Source: Elysia crispata
Taxonomy: Eukaryota; Mollusca; Gastropoda; Plakobranchidae
Direction of reading: 5' to 3'
Assembly (NCBI GenBank): GCA_033675545.1
Contig: JAWDGP010001469.1
Span: forward strand, 1 to 64,000
Length of the DNA stretch: 64,000 nt
The notes beneath the pieces were generated by a model. The model did no database searches, had not been told where the DNA came from, and saw only the letters and a list, made by a program, of their open reading frames with translations. This document shows positions 50,157 to 62,039 of this stretch, in pieces. Both the position numbers and the translations under genes were made by a program. Positions within the stretch are counted from its first letter, which is position 1, and each line of letters starts with the position of its first letter.

Positions 50157-50810
50157 TATTTTCTTCCTGCATTGCTCTCTTCATCTCCATTCCTCTGCAT
50201 CTCCTTATCTGTAACTCTCTCCTTCTGCATCTTTTTCTTTTCTTTCCCCTTCTCTCTGCAAAGCTCTCTTTATCCATCATCCAGCGTCTCTTCAAAGTTT
50301 TGAGTTTTTTTTTTTCATCCTCTAATTGCATCCCCATTCCCTCTCACTCTCTTCAAACCCCGCTCTCGTTCTTTATGCATTCCTCTCCACTTCTCTCTTC
50401 CTTTTTCTTTGTCTCTGTCTCTCCTACCCTGTTTTGCACCCCTTTCCCTCTGACCATCACCAAAGGGTGAGAATTTGACTTTTTTTGCGAAGAGTGAAAA
50501 AAAAAAAGAGTTACGAGCGAAGGAAGGCAGAATGAAAGAGAGAAATGTAAAGATAGAGACTAGAGAAAAAAAAATACCGGGAGGAATGAGGATTCGATAA
50601 ATTAGAACGAATTAAGTACGGTGTGACCCAAACAAGTTAGTCCCAGGGAATTTTTTAACGCCATTTAAATTTCCTCGTGTTGTGCCACATGTGTGATCTA
50701 CGTAGAGGATCATAGGAGCGCCTGAACTTATATTAATTTTTTACAAACACATCCGCGCGCACACACGCATACACACATTGCGCGACATTGTAGCCACTTT
50801 ACGACAGTTT
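50157..50810. other. Pyrimidine-rich then purine-rich non-genic stretch
   Basis: 50157-50460 is C/T-rich (TCTCCTT-type words). 50490-50590 is A/G-rich. No gene. Confidence 0.5.
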
Positions 50811-50960
50811 GTTTTTTTTTGTTTTTTTTTTGTTTTTTTTTGGGGGGGGTCTTTTTTTTTTTTAATTATATGTTTTTGGGGTGTTTTATTTGTATTGTTT
50901 TGTTTCTGTTTTTTTTTTTTTTTTTTTTTTGGGGGGGGGGTGGGTGTGGGGGGGGGGGTT
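50811..50960. repeat. Poly(T)-poly(G) low-complexity tract
   Basis: Long T runs lead directly into G runs twice (about 50840-50849 and 50910-50958). Confidence 0.95.
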
Positions 50961-50978
50961 TACTATTGAACAATAAAT

Positions 50979-51022
50979 CGAAATCGCCACGTGCAAACAC
51001 ACATCAGAACGTGGCGACTTTG
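50979..51022. other. Hairpin-forming inverted repeat
   Basis: CGAAATCGCCACGT (50979-50992) and ACGTGGCGACTTTG (51009-51022) pair at 12 of 14 positions around a 16-base loop. It lies just upstream of the duplicated block at 51066. Confidence 0.7.
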
Positions 51023-51065
51023 CTAATTGTTAGATCGATTTCAATTTGTTTGACTGAGTGACCGA

Positions 51066-51345
51066 GAAGGACCTAGCACTCCTGTATTAGTATTTCACAC
51101 AAAAAAAAAAAATATAAGAAAAAAACATTAAAAATCTGATTCTTTTTCGGCGGACAAACATTATGTCTATCTTCAGGAAATGTTTTGTAAGGATCAACAT
51201 CGGTAAGTTAAACTTTTTATGGTTATTTCTATTTTGCGACACGATCCAGAATCAAGATCAATTCTGAGTGTTCAGTACGTTTCTTCTTCGTCATCATGGC
51301 GAACCGTATATGTATTTACCGGGAGAAGTGCAGAGAATAATATTT
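51066..51345 (+). repeat. Dispersed duplication, copy 1
   Basis: Aligns with 55403-55640 in the same orientation with many indels. Shared blocks: CCTAGCACT, CTGATTCTTT, AAGGATCAACATCG, CATCATGGCGAA and GTGCAGAGAAT. Not obviously coding. Family unknown. Confidence 0.7.
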
Positions 51346-52227
51346 ATTGCAATTTTGATCATGCTCGACAATTGATGGCAAATGGTAGGTTATGTTTGCT
51401 TTGTCAATCCTTGAATTTTTGCTTTGGCATTTCCCCATAAAATGAAAAATGTACAACAGTTACTGTTAGTGCGATTCCCATCAAGAATATTTACTTAATT
51501 TTGTTAAATTCTAATCAAGATTCTTTAGCCCCTCTTTATTATGCAGGTATGAAAAAATGGACACTTTTGAATTTTCTGAATACATTATACCTCTATGCAC
51601 TTTTTGTTTTTATCTATCTGGTCTTATGATGAGCGTTTAGGTGGGTCTTGGGATAGATCGGAATAGTAAAGAATTACCTGCTTTCCAGGATTGAACGATC
51701 TGTTTAGCTATGGGGCTAGCGTTTATCTCAGGCTATTCCGAGTTTCTTAACTCGTTTCTATGTACTTATCATTGTAATATTATCATTTTATTAAGGTGAG
51801 AAAACTTCTAATTCAACACAAGTTGAAAACACGTGCTTATCTAAGTATACTCATTGACCGAATTTTTTTTTTTTTTAGACAGATTAGAATGATGATAATA
51901 AGTATGGTTTGCGTTTTCGCAAGTATCATCTGTCCATGACGTCTGCAGTTGTTTCTTGCTCGTGTAAACCTCTTGGAGAAAGAGCTTAGTATCTCTTATA
52001 ATTATTGGACCCCGGCTTTATCTTTTGATATGGCAAAAATGTGTTGTATGGTTTTTAATAATATTTTGTTTGTTTTGTTGATCTCCTATATATTATATGC
52101 CTTAAATTTCGCTCGATGCAACTTGTTTTTCTCCATTTCATTTTCTGTTTTTTATGCATTCTAATTAATAAATTAAGCCTTATATCTTGCGTACGTGAAA
52201 TTAAAATTCATATCCCTAGATACACTT

Positions 52228-52278
<51 letters not shown>

Positions 52279-53440
52279 TAAATACATATCTGTGTATAAC
52301 TGTGCATGTCCAACTCATATAGACTGCAGCACAGTACTTTGTTCCGAACTTATTACTACCATTGTTGAATTACACAATTTTACAATTTGTTAGAATGCAG
52401 ATCGCAAATGCTTTCTTGCGGTAGATACAACATGAGCTGAGCTCAGGATCGAATTTCCAATGCACTTATCATGTATCCGACGTTTCGATTGATCTGCTAT
52501 ATTGCCCAGTAGCAGCTGGTTGTCAAACATTGGTTACCATTTGTCATTCTTTTTCCTTTCGCGACAATATCGTTGTGCTCATTAAAATGTCTTTCTTGTA
52601 AAAAAGCACTTAGAAAGTACCTATTATATGCAATTGCCAAAATCGTATATTAAACGGTAGTTTAAGGATGCATCGCCTTATTTCGGTAACTTGGATAAAA
52701 TTGACCTTTCTAGATTTCTTCAAAGCCAGACAAAAATGGCTTTGACTTGAGGTCTGTGCTATAATAGTTGTCTCTTGATAAGGAGAAAAAAAAATAGGAA
52801 AAACTATTATTTTAAAAGGAGGGGTAGAAAAAGCTATGGCTTTTGCTTAATTAAGGGGGAAAAAACAGAAAGGTCCTTCCTAATATCACACTGTTTTGTT
52901 TAGGAGTCGCAGGACTTTCATAATTATCAGTTACTATGTTGAACTACAAAAAAAATTATTCCAGTTAAGAAATGCTTTAAGCACTCATTTGTGAAACATT
53001 AAGGGTTTAACATCTGTATAGACTAAACCAGTGTGGCTACGACTTGTTCAAGCGGAAAATGATGTTTCTAGTCCACAACGAGAAAAAAACAAATTTACAA
53101 GGCTAGGCGAATGAATTCCTTGCGCAGCAACGTTAAATGTTGCTATTCATAGCGACTATAAAAACATATATGTAGTTACTGTTTAATTCAACCTTATAGG
53201 CCCTGGTAAAGTGCGGTGTTGTTTTAATTTAGTCAAAGGCATTATCCGGGGGTATTAAGTACTATATTGATGTACTCTCACAGAGGCTGCAATTTCTAAT
53301 GTAGAGGTGAACTGAGCGCTCTCTCGTCAAGTAGAGAAACTTAGAGAACGAAATGAAACGTTTCTACCCACTGCATCCTTTCAAATCCAACCGTCGTTTT
53401 AATTCTAGCCAGTCAAGATCAAATTCATTGGTTTTTTTCT
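51346..53440. other. Non-genic stretch
   Basis: AT-rich. Holds (TA)n-(CA)n at about 52238-52279. Nothing coding supported. Confidence 0.5.
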
Positions 53441-53510
53441 GTTGTTTTTTAATTTTTCTTTTTTTTTTTTTTTTTTTTTTTGGGGGGGGTGTTTTTTTTT
53501 TTTCTTTTAA
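53441..53510. repeat. Poly(T)-poly(G)-poly(T) tract
   Basis: T runs before and after GGGGGGGG at about 53482-53489. Confidence 0.95.
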
Positions 53511-54620
53511 ACAAGACTTATAGTTGTTGGCTCTTGTTTTATCCCAACACAGATTCATACTCTCGTAATAAGTGTCAACTATGATTTTTTTTTAACTTTC
53601 TGAGCGATTTATTCGCTTTTAAAAAGTGAGAAACGGGAAATATTTATCGTAAAGTTCAGCTCTTGTCATCAGATTTGTACCGTAATATTTACTTATTTCA
53701 AGGTTCCTACACTACTACGTTGTCATCTGAAGTACAGTCACATATTTGAAAATAAGACGTACACATCATTATGATAAGATGAGATAGACTGTTTAATGCT
53801 AGAAACCAGTTAAGTCTTTACTTTCCCAGATATTTTAAAGATCATTCAAATACATAAGAATACAGTGACGAACGAAAAGTGTTTAGAAGTAAACTACCTT
53901 ACTTGTATTCATAATGATCATACAAAATGATGTATAAATAGTTTAAGATGTTACAAAAGTATCTAACTATTCATATACGTGATTAGGGTGAACATTACAT
54001 TTGCATAGAAACAAAAGAATATCGTTAGCTATTTGAACAAAAGAATATCTGTAGTTATTTTACATAGTTATCGCTTATGTTAATAACCTGCCTTAAGAGA
54101 GAAATTTTTTTTTTTTCCTCATTTTAGACTTCTTGAATATTTCAACAACCCAGATACGCGAAGACAGTTAAATCTGAACTTTTCCAACCTATTTTAAGGA
54201 TTTCTCTAGATTCTCCATATAATGCTTTGTAGGTACGTACAAGAGTTGCCCGCATGTAAACTGCCGTGTGTAAAGTCATGGTTGCTGGTTTATTCGTACC
54301 TGAAAGATAATGAGCGTTTAAAGTAAAGAGAATAGGATTTACAAAATGTGTTCAATCTTTTTTTTCCAAAACATAGCGTGAAAAAGTGAACTGCATAGTG
54401 CCGGTCCTATTTTTAACATTACCTTATGATTTTGTTCAAGATGAGGGGGAAGATTGGAGGGGATTTCCATATTTCAAAAGGCAACTTCTTTCGCCGCTAT
54501 CTCCTCCAAAACTACTCAATGTAAAGGGATGAAGTTTACTGAATTTTGATCTCCCATGATCAGTGTCCCACGAGGCATAGAAAAAAAAATAAAGAAAAAA
54601 TTGGATTTAAGCTATAATAA
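53511..54620. other. Non-genic stretch
   Basis: AT-rich, no feature recognised. Confidence 0.5.
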
Positions 54621-54621
54621 C

Positions 54622-54722
54622 TGCTCTTGAAATTTCATATATTTTTATTTCCGGTGGGGAATCAAAGATACGCATACATATAAATTAAAATAAATGCTCT
54701 TGAAATTTCATATATTTTTATT
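54622..54722 (+). repeat. 28-bp direct repeat, period 73 bp
   Basis: TGCTCTTGAAATTTCATATA plus TTTTTATT occurs at 54622-54649 and 54695-54722. Between them lies the first copy of another repeat (54645-54686), which recurs at 55246-55287 with about 38 of 42 positions shared (GGGGAATCAAAG, then TACGCATACATAT). Confidence 0.85.
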
Positions 54723-54939
54723 GTAATTAATGGATATAAATTTTGCCAAATTTGTTACGAGGAAATCAATATTAAAAAAAAACTGTTTTCAGCTATTTAC
54801 AACTTTGAAAGCAGATGACGCTTTTTAAAACAAGTTATTGTTATTTTGTAACTATTAATATATTTAAAAACTAGTATTTTACTTTCAGGGGTGAAAAACT
54901 GAACAAATTAATAAATTAAATAATATTTGACCTACAAAA

Positions 54940-55245
54940 AAGACAAAAGCGTCATGGAAATCATGCTGCTCAATGGAGGTATGAAGAAAACTAGGAGTGC
55001 GCATCACGGGACATTGGTGAGACGAGGTAGGGGTGCCTTACCGACATGTTTCTAGGGCAGCTAAGCGAGTCGATCGCCCAGTGATGCCCACCGTTATCGC
55101 ATTTTTCTGTTTAGTTCGCGGGGTCATTTCGGCTAGGATTGTCTTTGGTGCGATTTGAAACCCAGACATACTATTACGGCGGACCAGGTTGGGCCTCGGT
55201 GCGGGTTTTGTTTTTCTTAATTTAATGCGTCTTGTGCTAACACTG
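54940..55245. other. GC-richer block of unknown nature, flanked by the direct repeats
   Basis: Clearly less AT-rich than its surroundings (for example GAGTCGATCGCCCAGTGATG). No open frame, tRNA or rRNA signature is seen. It is bracketed by the 42-bp repeats at 54645 and 55246, so it may be an inserted element. Confidence 0.35.
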
Positions 55246-55402
55246 TTATTTCAAGTGGGGAATCAAAGGTACGCATACATATTAATTATGTTTGTGTATT
55301 TTCATCACAAGTCAGCAATACAGTTCCTATCCCTGATTTGACGTGACATAGGATGTCGTTACTAGGCACCGACGATGAAAGGAAGGGATACCTTAATCTA
55401 GA

Positions 55403-55640
55403 AGTACGGCCTAGCACTTGCGCATTCGCATTATCGTTTAAGAATAAATCGCAACAAAAGACCTCAAATTCTGATTCTTTCGCATAGGAAAAATATTATG
55501 CCAATGTTCAGGTTATTTTTATAAGGATCAACATCGACTGGTTCAACTTTTTAATTTTTTTTCCGACAAAATCGGGAATCTAGATCTAATTTTGCATTAG
55601 TAACATCATCATGGCGAAGCTGTGCAGAGAATGAAACAGA
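55403..55640 (+). repeat. Dispersed duplication, copy 2
   Basis: Partner of 51066-51345. It too lies close to a G-run/T-run tract (55733-55863). Confidence 0.7.
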
Positions 55641-55732
55641 AAAATATAATTGGATGAAATTAAGAGATGGTATAGGTCATTTCAGTGAACTAAGGATGTA
55701 AATACCTTTTTCTTCAATTTTTAGAAAATAAG

Positions 55733-55863
55733 GGGGGGGGGGGGGTTGTTCGGTTTTGTTTTTGTTTTTGTTTTTTTTTGTTTTGCTTTGTTTTTTTGTT
55801 GCTTTTTTTTTTTTTTTTTTGGTTTTTTGTTTTGTTTTGTTTTTATTTTTTTTTTTTTTTTTT
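55733..55863. repeat. Poly(G) then poly(T) tract
   Basis: A G run of 14 at about 55733-55746 is followed by T runs broken by single G. Confidence 0.95.
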
Positions 55864-56317
55864 GGAAAGTCTGAGGATATTGAACAGTGAGTCTCGATTA
55901 AAAGTGTATAACATTGTTTGAATAGAATTGAAAAGATGTCTCAACTAAGTATGGATACAAACTCGACTCATCATCTTAATCGTCGAGCAATGTCTATTTT
56001 GTTATTTTATTTTTCACTTTAAACACAAAAGACATCAACATGTGACAAAGCGACATTTCACTCCGGATAGAAATCTCCTCGTGACAAAAAGTAACATAGA
56101 AAAGAGAAAATTTAGTGAATGAACTAAAAGTAAAGTTCGGGTTTTTACACATCTTTTAAGTACTTAGGCTTCGAATTTATTTTGACTAAAAAATTTCGTC
56201 AATAGAAGAGTGACCGAAAATTCTAGCATCCTATTTGTTCGTTTTTTTTAACCAATCTGCCATGAAAACTAACGCTAACTGGCATCATCCAGCCAATTCA
56301 AATATGTTTCAAAATCA

Positions 56318-56745
56318 TTATCATAGCGTTTCTCATTCTGGTTCAGCGTATAGGCCACCATCAAATTAATCCCTTCCATCTTTCCCTATCTCGAGCCAGT
56401 TTCTTCCCTTCTGTCCATATCCTTCCACTTCAGATCCCATTGTCTTCCCTGAGCCTCTTCCAAGTTCCCCTTGGTCTTCCCCTTAATCTTGAGCCCTGAG
56501 GATTCCAATCCAGGGTCAGTTTTGTGATGCTTTTGTCTGACTTCCTAAGAGTATGATCAATCCATTTCTAACGTCTTCTTCCAACTGGTAGCATCTCTGT
56601 TCTTTTCCAAACCTCATTTTTTAACTTATCTGCCTATCTTATTCTAAGGAGCCTGTGTAGACACTTGATGAAAACTTGAAATCGCTTCAAACTGTCGGAT
56701 GACGTCTTCCATGCCTCACAGACATACAGCAAATATGTTAACATG
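56318..56745 (-). mobile_element. 3' end of a LINE (decayed)
   Basis: The minus-strand translation gives the classic C-terminal tail of a LINE reverse-transcriptase polyprotein: VCEAWKTSSDSLKRFQVFI, CLHRLLRIR, KWIDHTLRKSDKSITKL, LDWNPQGSRLRGRPRGTW and LARDRERWKGLI. Several stops (for example after LLRIR, and in GRRR-stop-KW) and frameshifts are present, and the polymerase core is missing. It belongs to a different lineage from the copy at 13.4 kb, judged by the SIT-x(3)-L-x-WNPQG block. Confidence 0.85.
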
Positions 56746-58008
56746 CTACAAAATTCATCTTGTGCTTTCGTTAATACTACTTCACACTTTCTTCATAATC
56801 TCTGTAATTAAAATTTTCTGTAGCAGGTGGTAGAAATGAACATTGATATTGCTCGACCTTATTTACAATAATGGATGTGGACGTTGCATACGTATTTTAA
56901 ATTTGGATATCTCTACAAAATCAGAAATTGATTGTTTAATGATTATTAGAAAGGAAACGAACGCCTGTATTTGACAAGCTATCGCACCAAAGGATAATAA
57001 TCGTGTCTTTGAAAATAAGATTTTTCTTGTCGTTGTCCAAAAACCAAATAAAAATGGTTTCATTTTTACTTTATTTAAAAGAAATTTCCTTGAGAACTTC
57101 TTCGATAGTGTGATAAAATTTCCCAATAGTGATTGGCCGTTTAAGTATTTGGTAAACCTAATCGCGACATTGGGTTTAGTCGGCATAACACCGAATAAAG
57201 CTATCTGCTTTTCTACCTCTCCTATTAATCTCGCCCTCCTACCCCCCACTTCCCTTTCCCCTCTCCCCCCACCCCCCCCCCCCCCCCCCAAAAAAAAAAT
57301 GTATGATTTTGGGTGAAATAAATTATACAAGATGTGTTCTGTAACATAATGTAAGGTAAGAGGCACACTCTTTAACATGTTTAGGAAAAAGAGCTTCAGT
57401 GCCATACTTAATTTTCCCCGTTTAAAATTTCCTAAAGCCAGTTTAACCAAAAGGCGATATTAAACACTTTTTCTGACGTCTTTTGAATAAGTTTGTTGAC
57501 CAGAGGTCATGACTTCGATGTGCGTACACTTATTAAGTTAGCGCTGTTAAAAGCTGAAGGTGTAAAAGTTTGAAAAATAGACGGTGTGGTATTAGATTTT
57601 AAGACTTTATTAAGTTTCATTTTGCAGAAGCCAGCCCTTTCGGGTTTAGCTTTCACTCTCTTTTTTGTTTCATAGAGAATGAAGTTAACCGATGTAGTTA
57701 ATCGTCTCCAAGTCTAAGTTAGGATATTTGCGTCAATCCAAATATGTTTAAAGAATAAACCACGTCAGGCACAAGCATTTTTTTTTTTTTTTTGCACTAA
57801 GAAGTTGTAACACCTTTTTCTTACACTTGCAGCGTTCGATATTGGTGACTCCAAGATTTAAGGCAATTCTAAATTTAAATCGAGATCTAGTGTCCAGCGG
57901 ATGAGGTTTTCTAATGGATCAAGTTAAGATTTAAAAAGAAACGAACAAATAAACAAACAAACAAACAAACAAACAAACAAACACACGCTCACACACAAAG
58001 AGGCCTCA
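56746..58008. other. Non-genic stretch with simple repeats
   Basis: A C18-A10 tract at 57272-57299 and (AAAC)n at about 57945-57983. Open frames over these tracts are not supported as genes. Confidence 0.6.
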
Positions 58009-58415
58009 CTACAGCACCTCAGATTCTGCCTGTAGAGCCATAAGTCTAGCAAACATGCCACAAAGATTGTGTGCCATCCTATGAATATCTTTACAGTCAG
58101 CAGCAGTTGCATCAGCCTGGAAATGGCCTACAGGGTCTGTTGTGGAAATGGAGCTGATCCACAGCCCTTTGGAATAACGTGTCCAGTAGGCTATGACTGA
58201 TCGCTCTTGGTTTCAATCAACGGCTCTCTGGGATAGAGAAGCACTCTGACGGTCAATGACTAATCAAATCAGTAACTTCATTTCTTTTTAGTTTTTTTTT
58301 TTTTTTTCGCCAGGTAAAGTCTTTCGTGGTAAACCCATGCAGCGCCTGTCGATTTGGTTCCACTGAATCTCGCGTTCCACTTCGAGTGCATCCAACGAGT
58401 TCCAACTTTTCATGT
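58009..58415 (-). pseudogene. Damaged coding fragment of an unrecognised protein
   Basis: On the minus strand two pieces have strongly protein-like composition. 58415-58305 reads MKSWNSLDALEVERE, then QWNQIDRRCMGLPRKTLPGE, and runs into an A-rich stretch. 58260-58009 reads DRQSASLSQRAVD, an in-frame stop, then ERSVIAYWTRYSKGLW, STTDPVGHFQADAT and HRMAHNLCGMFARLMALQ, and ends in two stop codons. The in-frame stop at about 58214 and the A-rich junction argue for a pseudogene. Alternatively, an acceptor-like TCTATCCCAG at 58228 could start a terminal exon, but the frame behind it needs a shift. I do not recognise the family. Confidence 0.45.
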
Positions 58416-59927
58416 TTGTTTCGGTTTTTTTTTTTTTTTTTGTTTTTTTTTTTTTCGCTTGAGATAGATAGATATCAATAAGCCTCAATGTTTTCAAATC
58501 TATTATTATAGTAGCTTTAATTTTCGAGCATTTTTTTTTCAGCAAGTACATCCCGTGTTTATAAACATCTAGCAAGTTTACGGTGCTAATTCAATGCTTT
58601 TGATATTGCTTATGATATAATTATCGGAAGGTTCACAAATCATTTTTTAATGCCGGCTGTCGTCGGGTTTAGACCAAAACATTCTAATTTAAGTTCAGTT
58701 TTCCTATGCAAAAAGACGATTGAGAGTCGCTTTGGAAAATAAATGACTCTAGAACTATGTTTAGCCTAAATTATCCTTAATTTACTTGTATCAAGATGGG
58801 TTTTTGAGATATCTTGATTTAGGCCCCTATTATGTTCTATAAACGCATGCATCCAGAAATTCTGGCTTCTCATTGTTTCCCCACAATTTGTCTCATGATG
58901 ATGCGGTCCAGCTGCTATTTAGGATATTTAAGTCAAAATAATGTTTTATACCGGGGTAATTATTAAGATTAAAAATAATGATGCTAAATATCAAAGACTT
59001 GTATAGTAACATGACGTTTGACCAAGTGTGCAGAATCTTTTAAAGGAAGAATTTGGAAACCTGAGGATATGAGGAACAGTTGCCCTTAAAAATCCTTTTG
59101 TCCATACGATGACGCAAAGATGAAACAGGAGATATATCTTGTGGAACTGCTACAAGTATTTTTTTTTTTTTTTTTTTTTTTGGTTTTAATAATTATTAAA
59201 AACATAGTGGGTTTTCTTAAATAATTAGAACTTTTTTTTTCATACCTCATGTGTCAGAATGCGTACCTATATTAATTATTAGCCTACATTACATTTTAAT
59301 TTGCAAAACCTCTTCCAGGTCAAATTTCTCGAGCTGGAACTACATGTACATGTGTTGAGGATTTTTACTTATTTTATTACCGTTTCTTTTCTTTCATCGT
59401 TACTTTTTGAAAGTTGATATAAATCTGTAAACAAAAAAGTGCAGAATTGTTTATCATCTTTGCTGGTTTGTATAGTTTTGAGGCAGCTTATTTTGTAAGC
59501 ACTTTGCATCTTACAGAAACAAGACTCGATTGTATGGTTTCCAGTGAAAGCATAGTTATATAGCCGTACCTGATAAAAAGGTTTTCTATCCAAAATAGAT
59601 ACCTGTCGCAAGGCTGTGTGCAACCAAGTTTTAATACACTATCTTGCTATGTGGAGAGACCCGACTAAATGGGTGAGGCATGATGTTTTAGAGTGTTATG
59701 AAAATGAGCTGATGCTTCTAAAAAAAAAAAAAAAAAGAATGAAAACAGTCCAATAGTTATCCGCCCCAAGTTATAAAAAAGTAGTTCAGTAGAGAGAAAT
59801 ACCCGATGAATAGAGAAGAAAAATCCTTACAATTCTTACAACCGACAACAATTATCATGAACAGAGAAACACAAGAAGGTGCCAGATATGGCGAAGCGAA
59901 GACACGAAAAAATGAGAAAGTTTGTGT

Positions 59928-59930
<3 letters not shown>
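58416..59930. other. Non-genic stretch
   Basis: T-rich runs (for example 58426-58454 and 59160-59181). No gene supported. Confidence 0.5.
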
Positions 59931-59931
<1 letters not shown>

Positions 59932-59994
<63 letters not shown>

Positions 59995-60005
59995 GGGAGG
60001 GGGGG
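59932..60005. repeat. (GA)n followed by poly(G)
   Basis: About 25 GA units pass into a G run of about 14 and then GAGGGGGG. Another purine/poly(G) junction. Confidence 0.97.
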
Positions 60006-60289
60006 TGTAAAGAATCTATGGTATTATTCTCCCCTTGTAGACTGCCTGTACTCATCTCACAAATGAATGAAACACGGTATCTCATTTTGGATTTTCGGGA
60101 GTGGTAAAGATTGGTGCGGGGAGAGAGGCTCTGTAGAGTCCATGCTATAAGTTTCCCTGGCAACTGAATGATGTATATATTTAAATGCTTTCAATGACGT
60201 AAATGAAATAAGGTGTTAGATTTGTTAATGAAAATTTCGGAAGACTTCGTGTTATCTTTCTTTATTATTTTCAATATGTAAATATTAAT

Positions 60290-60451
<162 letters not shown>

Positions 60452-61690
60452 TAGCTGTGTACTTTAATCAAGTCTGAATCTATTAATTTTTTTTAAAGAT
60501 TCTTTTAAATGCTCTTTTTATTTAATAAAGGGGCTCTTTTTTCGAACATACATAGCTTTATTATGAGCGTTTACAATTATCTTTAAATAGGTTTGTAAAG
60601 ACCACAATTATATCACCAGTCCTGAAAGATAAGGAAATGGCACATCCAACTATAGAGGTTTCTAATAATTATAATATACATAACCTTTCTTTCTTTTGTG
60701 GTTTAAAACCGCTTCAAAAATCACGTACTAAAATGCAAATATGTGCTCAATAATGGATGGAGCGGGGGGAAAAACATGCTTAGGGCTAAAATTTGATAGA
60801 GTACAACTGACAAAGAAAAAAGATTTGGTTTCCATTTTTTTTCCGTGTCTTGCTATTTTTCAAATCGAAATCTATAGCAATACAAAGAGTAATGTATAAA
60901 AAACGACACTGTGTGAATAAACCAATGAGATTTACTTTGCAATCAATTTTTTTCCTATTTTCGAATAGTGAAAGTGGTTAAATACTACATCTAATTTTTT
61001 CAAGTGAATGTGCTTATTTTTCCTAGATCTAAATACATGTATTATATAGCCTAAAATGTGTTAGAATTTTTTTAATAATTATGCACTAGTTCTTTTAGTT
61101 ATGTGGCTAACAAAGATGCTGTCTGGTTGTTAAAGATCAGGAAAATGGTTTTGGATTATTAAAAGTATAATTCAATTCTCAATTAATGACAAAATTTCAG
61201 TTCAGAAAGATGGAAAAAAGCCTTCTCGTTCTTTTACATTTTCTGATCTTATATGAAAAGGCAAAAAAAAATTCGTTTATGCTCTGTATTTTAGAGTAAC
61301 AATTTAGCTATCCATTAAGTCATACAGTTGACAGTGTATGTATTCAGGTTCGATGAATGTATTTCGTACATCAATCTGAAATTTTTATCAATACATACAT
61401 TTAAAGAAGCAACTGCGTGTATCCTTATTTGAATGTAGGTAGATTTTACACCGTTCCCTTATTGCCATTGTATGAATTGTTCTTGTTCTTTTTCTTTCTT
61501 GATTGTTTAGATCACGGTTTTGAAGTACATCAGAGAGAAAAGTAGAATTTCAAAGAAAACAACTAATAACTTAGAAAGCATGAAAAAAATTCAGAGTTCA
61601 GCAAATCATTCCACATTACACTGGTAGGTGTAAGATCTAAATGTTATTATTATTATCTTAAAATCAAAACTTTGGAACCAATGCGTGTCA
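60452..61690. other. AT-rich non-genic stretch
   Basis: No feature recognised. Confidence 0.5.
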
Positions 61691-61694
61691 TTTG

Positions 61695-61778
61695 ACCCAG
61701 ATAGTCGGATAACGAAAATTTCTCAGCGAGGCTTATACCGGCCAATGTTTTCGGATAAAAGCTCAATACAGTGTAGAC
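61695..61778. mobile_element. Possible pogo/Tigger-like terminal fragment
   Basis: Contains TCGGATAACGAAAATTTCTC and TTCGGATAAAAGCTC, and ends AATACAGTG beside TA. Repeated GGATAA words and a CAGTG/CACTG end next to TA resemble pogo-group termini. No opposite end was found. Confidence 0.25.
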
Positions 61779-62039
61779 CTTGTTTAATTTCAATTTCCAT
61801 TGTTTCGTCATGAGTTTTTTAACTATCCTGAATCAAGGCTTTAGCCATACTTGATCTTGAGATTATTTTATGATTACAATGAATAATGTACATAATTCTA
61901 AAGATAGAGACTAACTCTAAATTTCTCACCAGATATTAAAAAAAAATAATACCTAGAGCATTGCAAGTGAGAAAGTTTCTATTTTAAAAGTTGCTTAAAG
62001 ATCATTTTGGAATTGTCCAAGCCTGGCTTGTAAATTCCT

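Noticed and set aside
56863-57450. 195-codon minus-strand frame
   Set aside because: Runs across the C18-A10 tract (poly-Gly) and has noise-like Phe/Lys composition with no splice or homology support.
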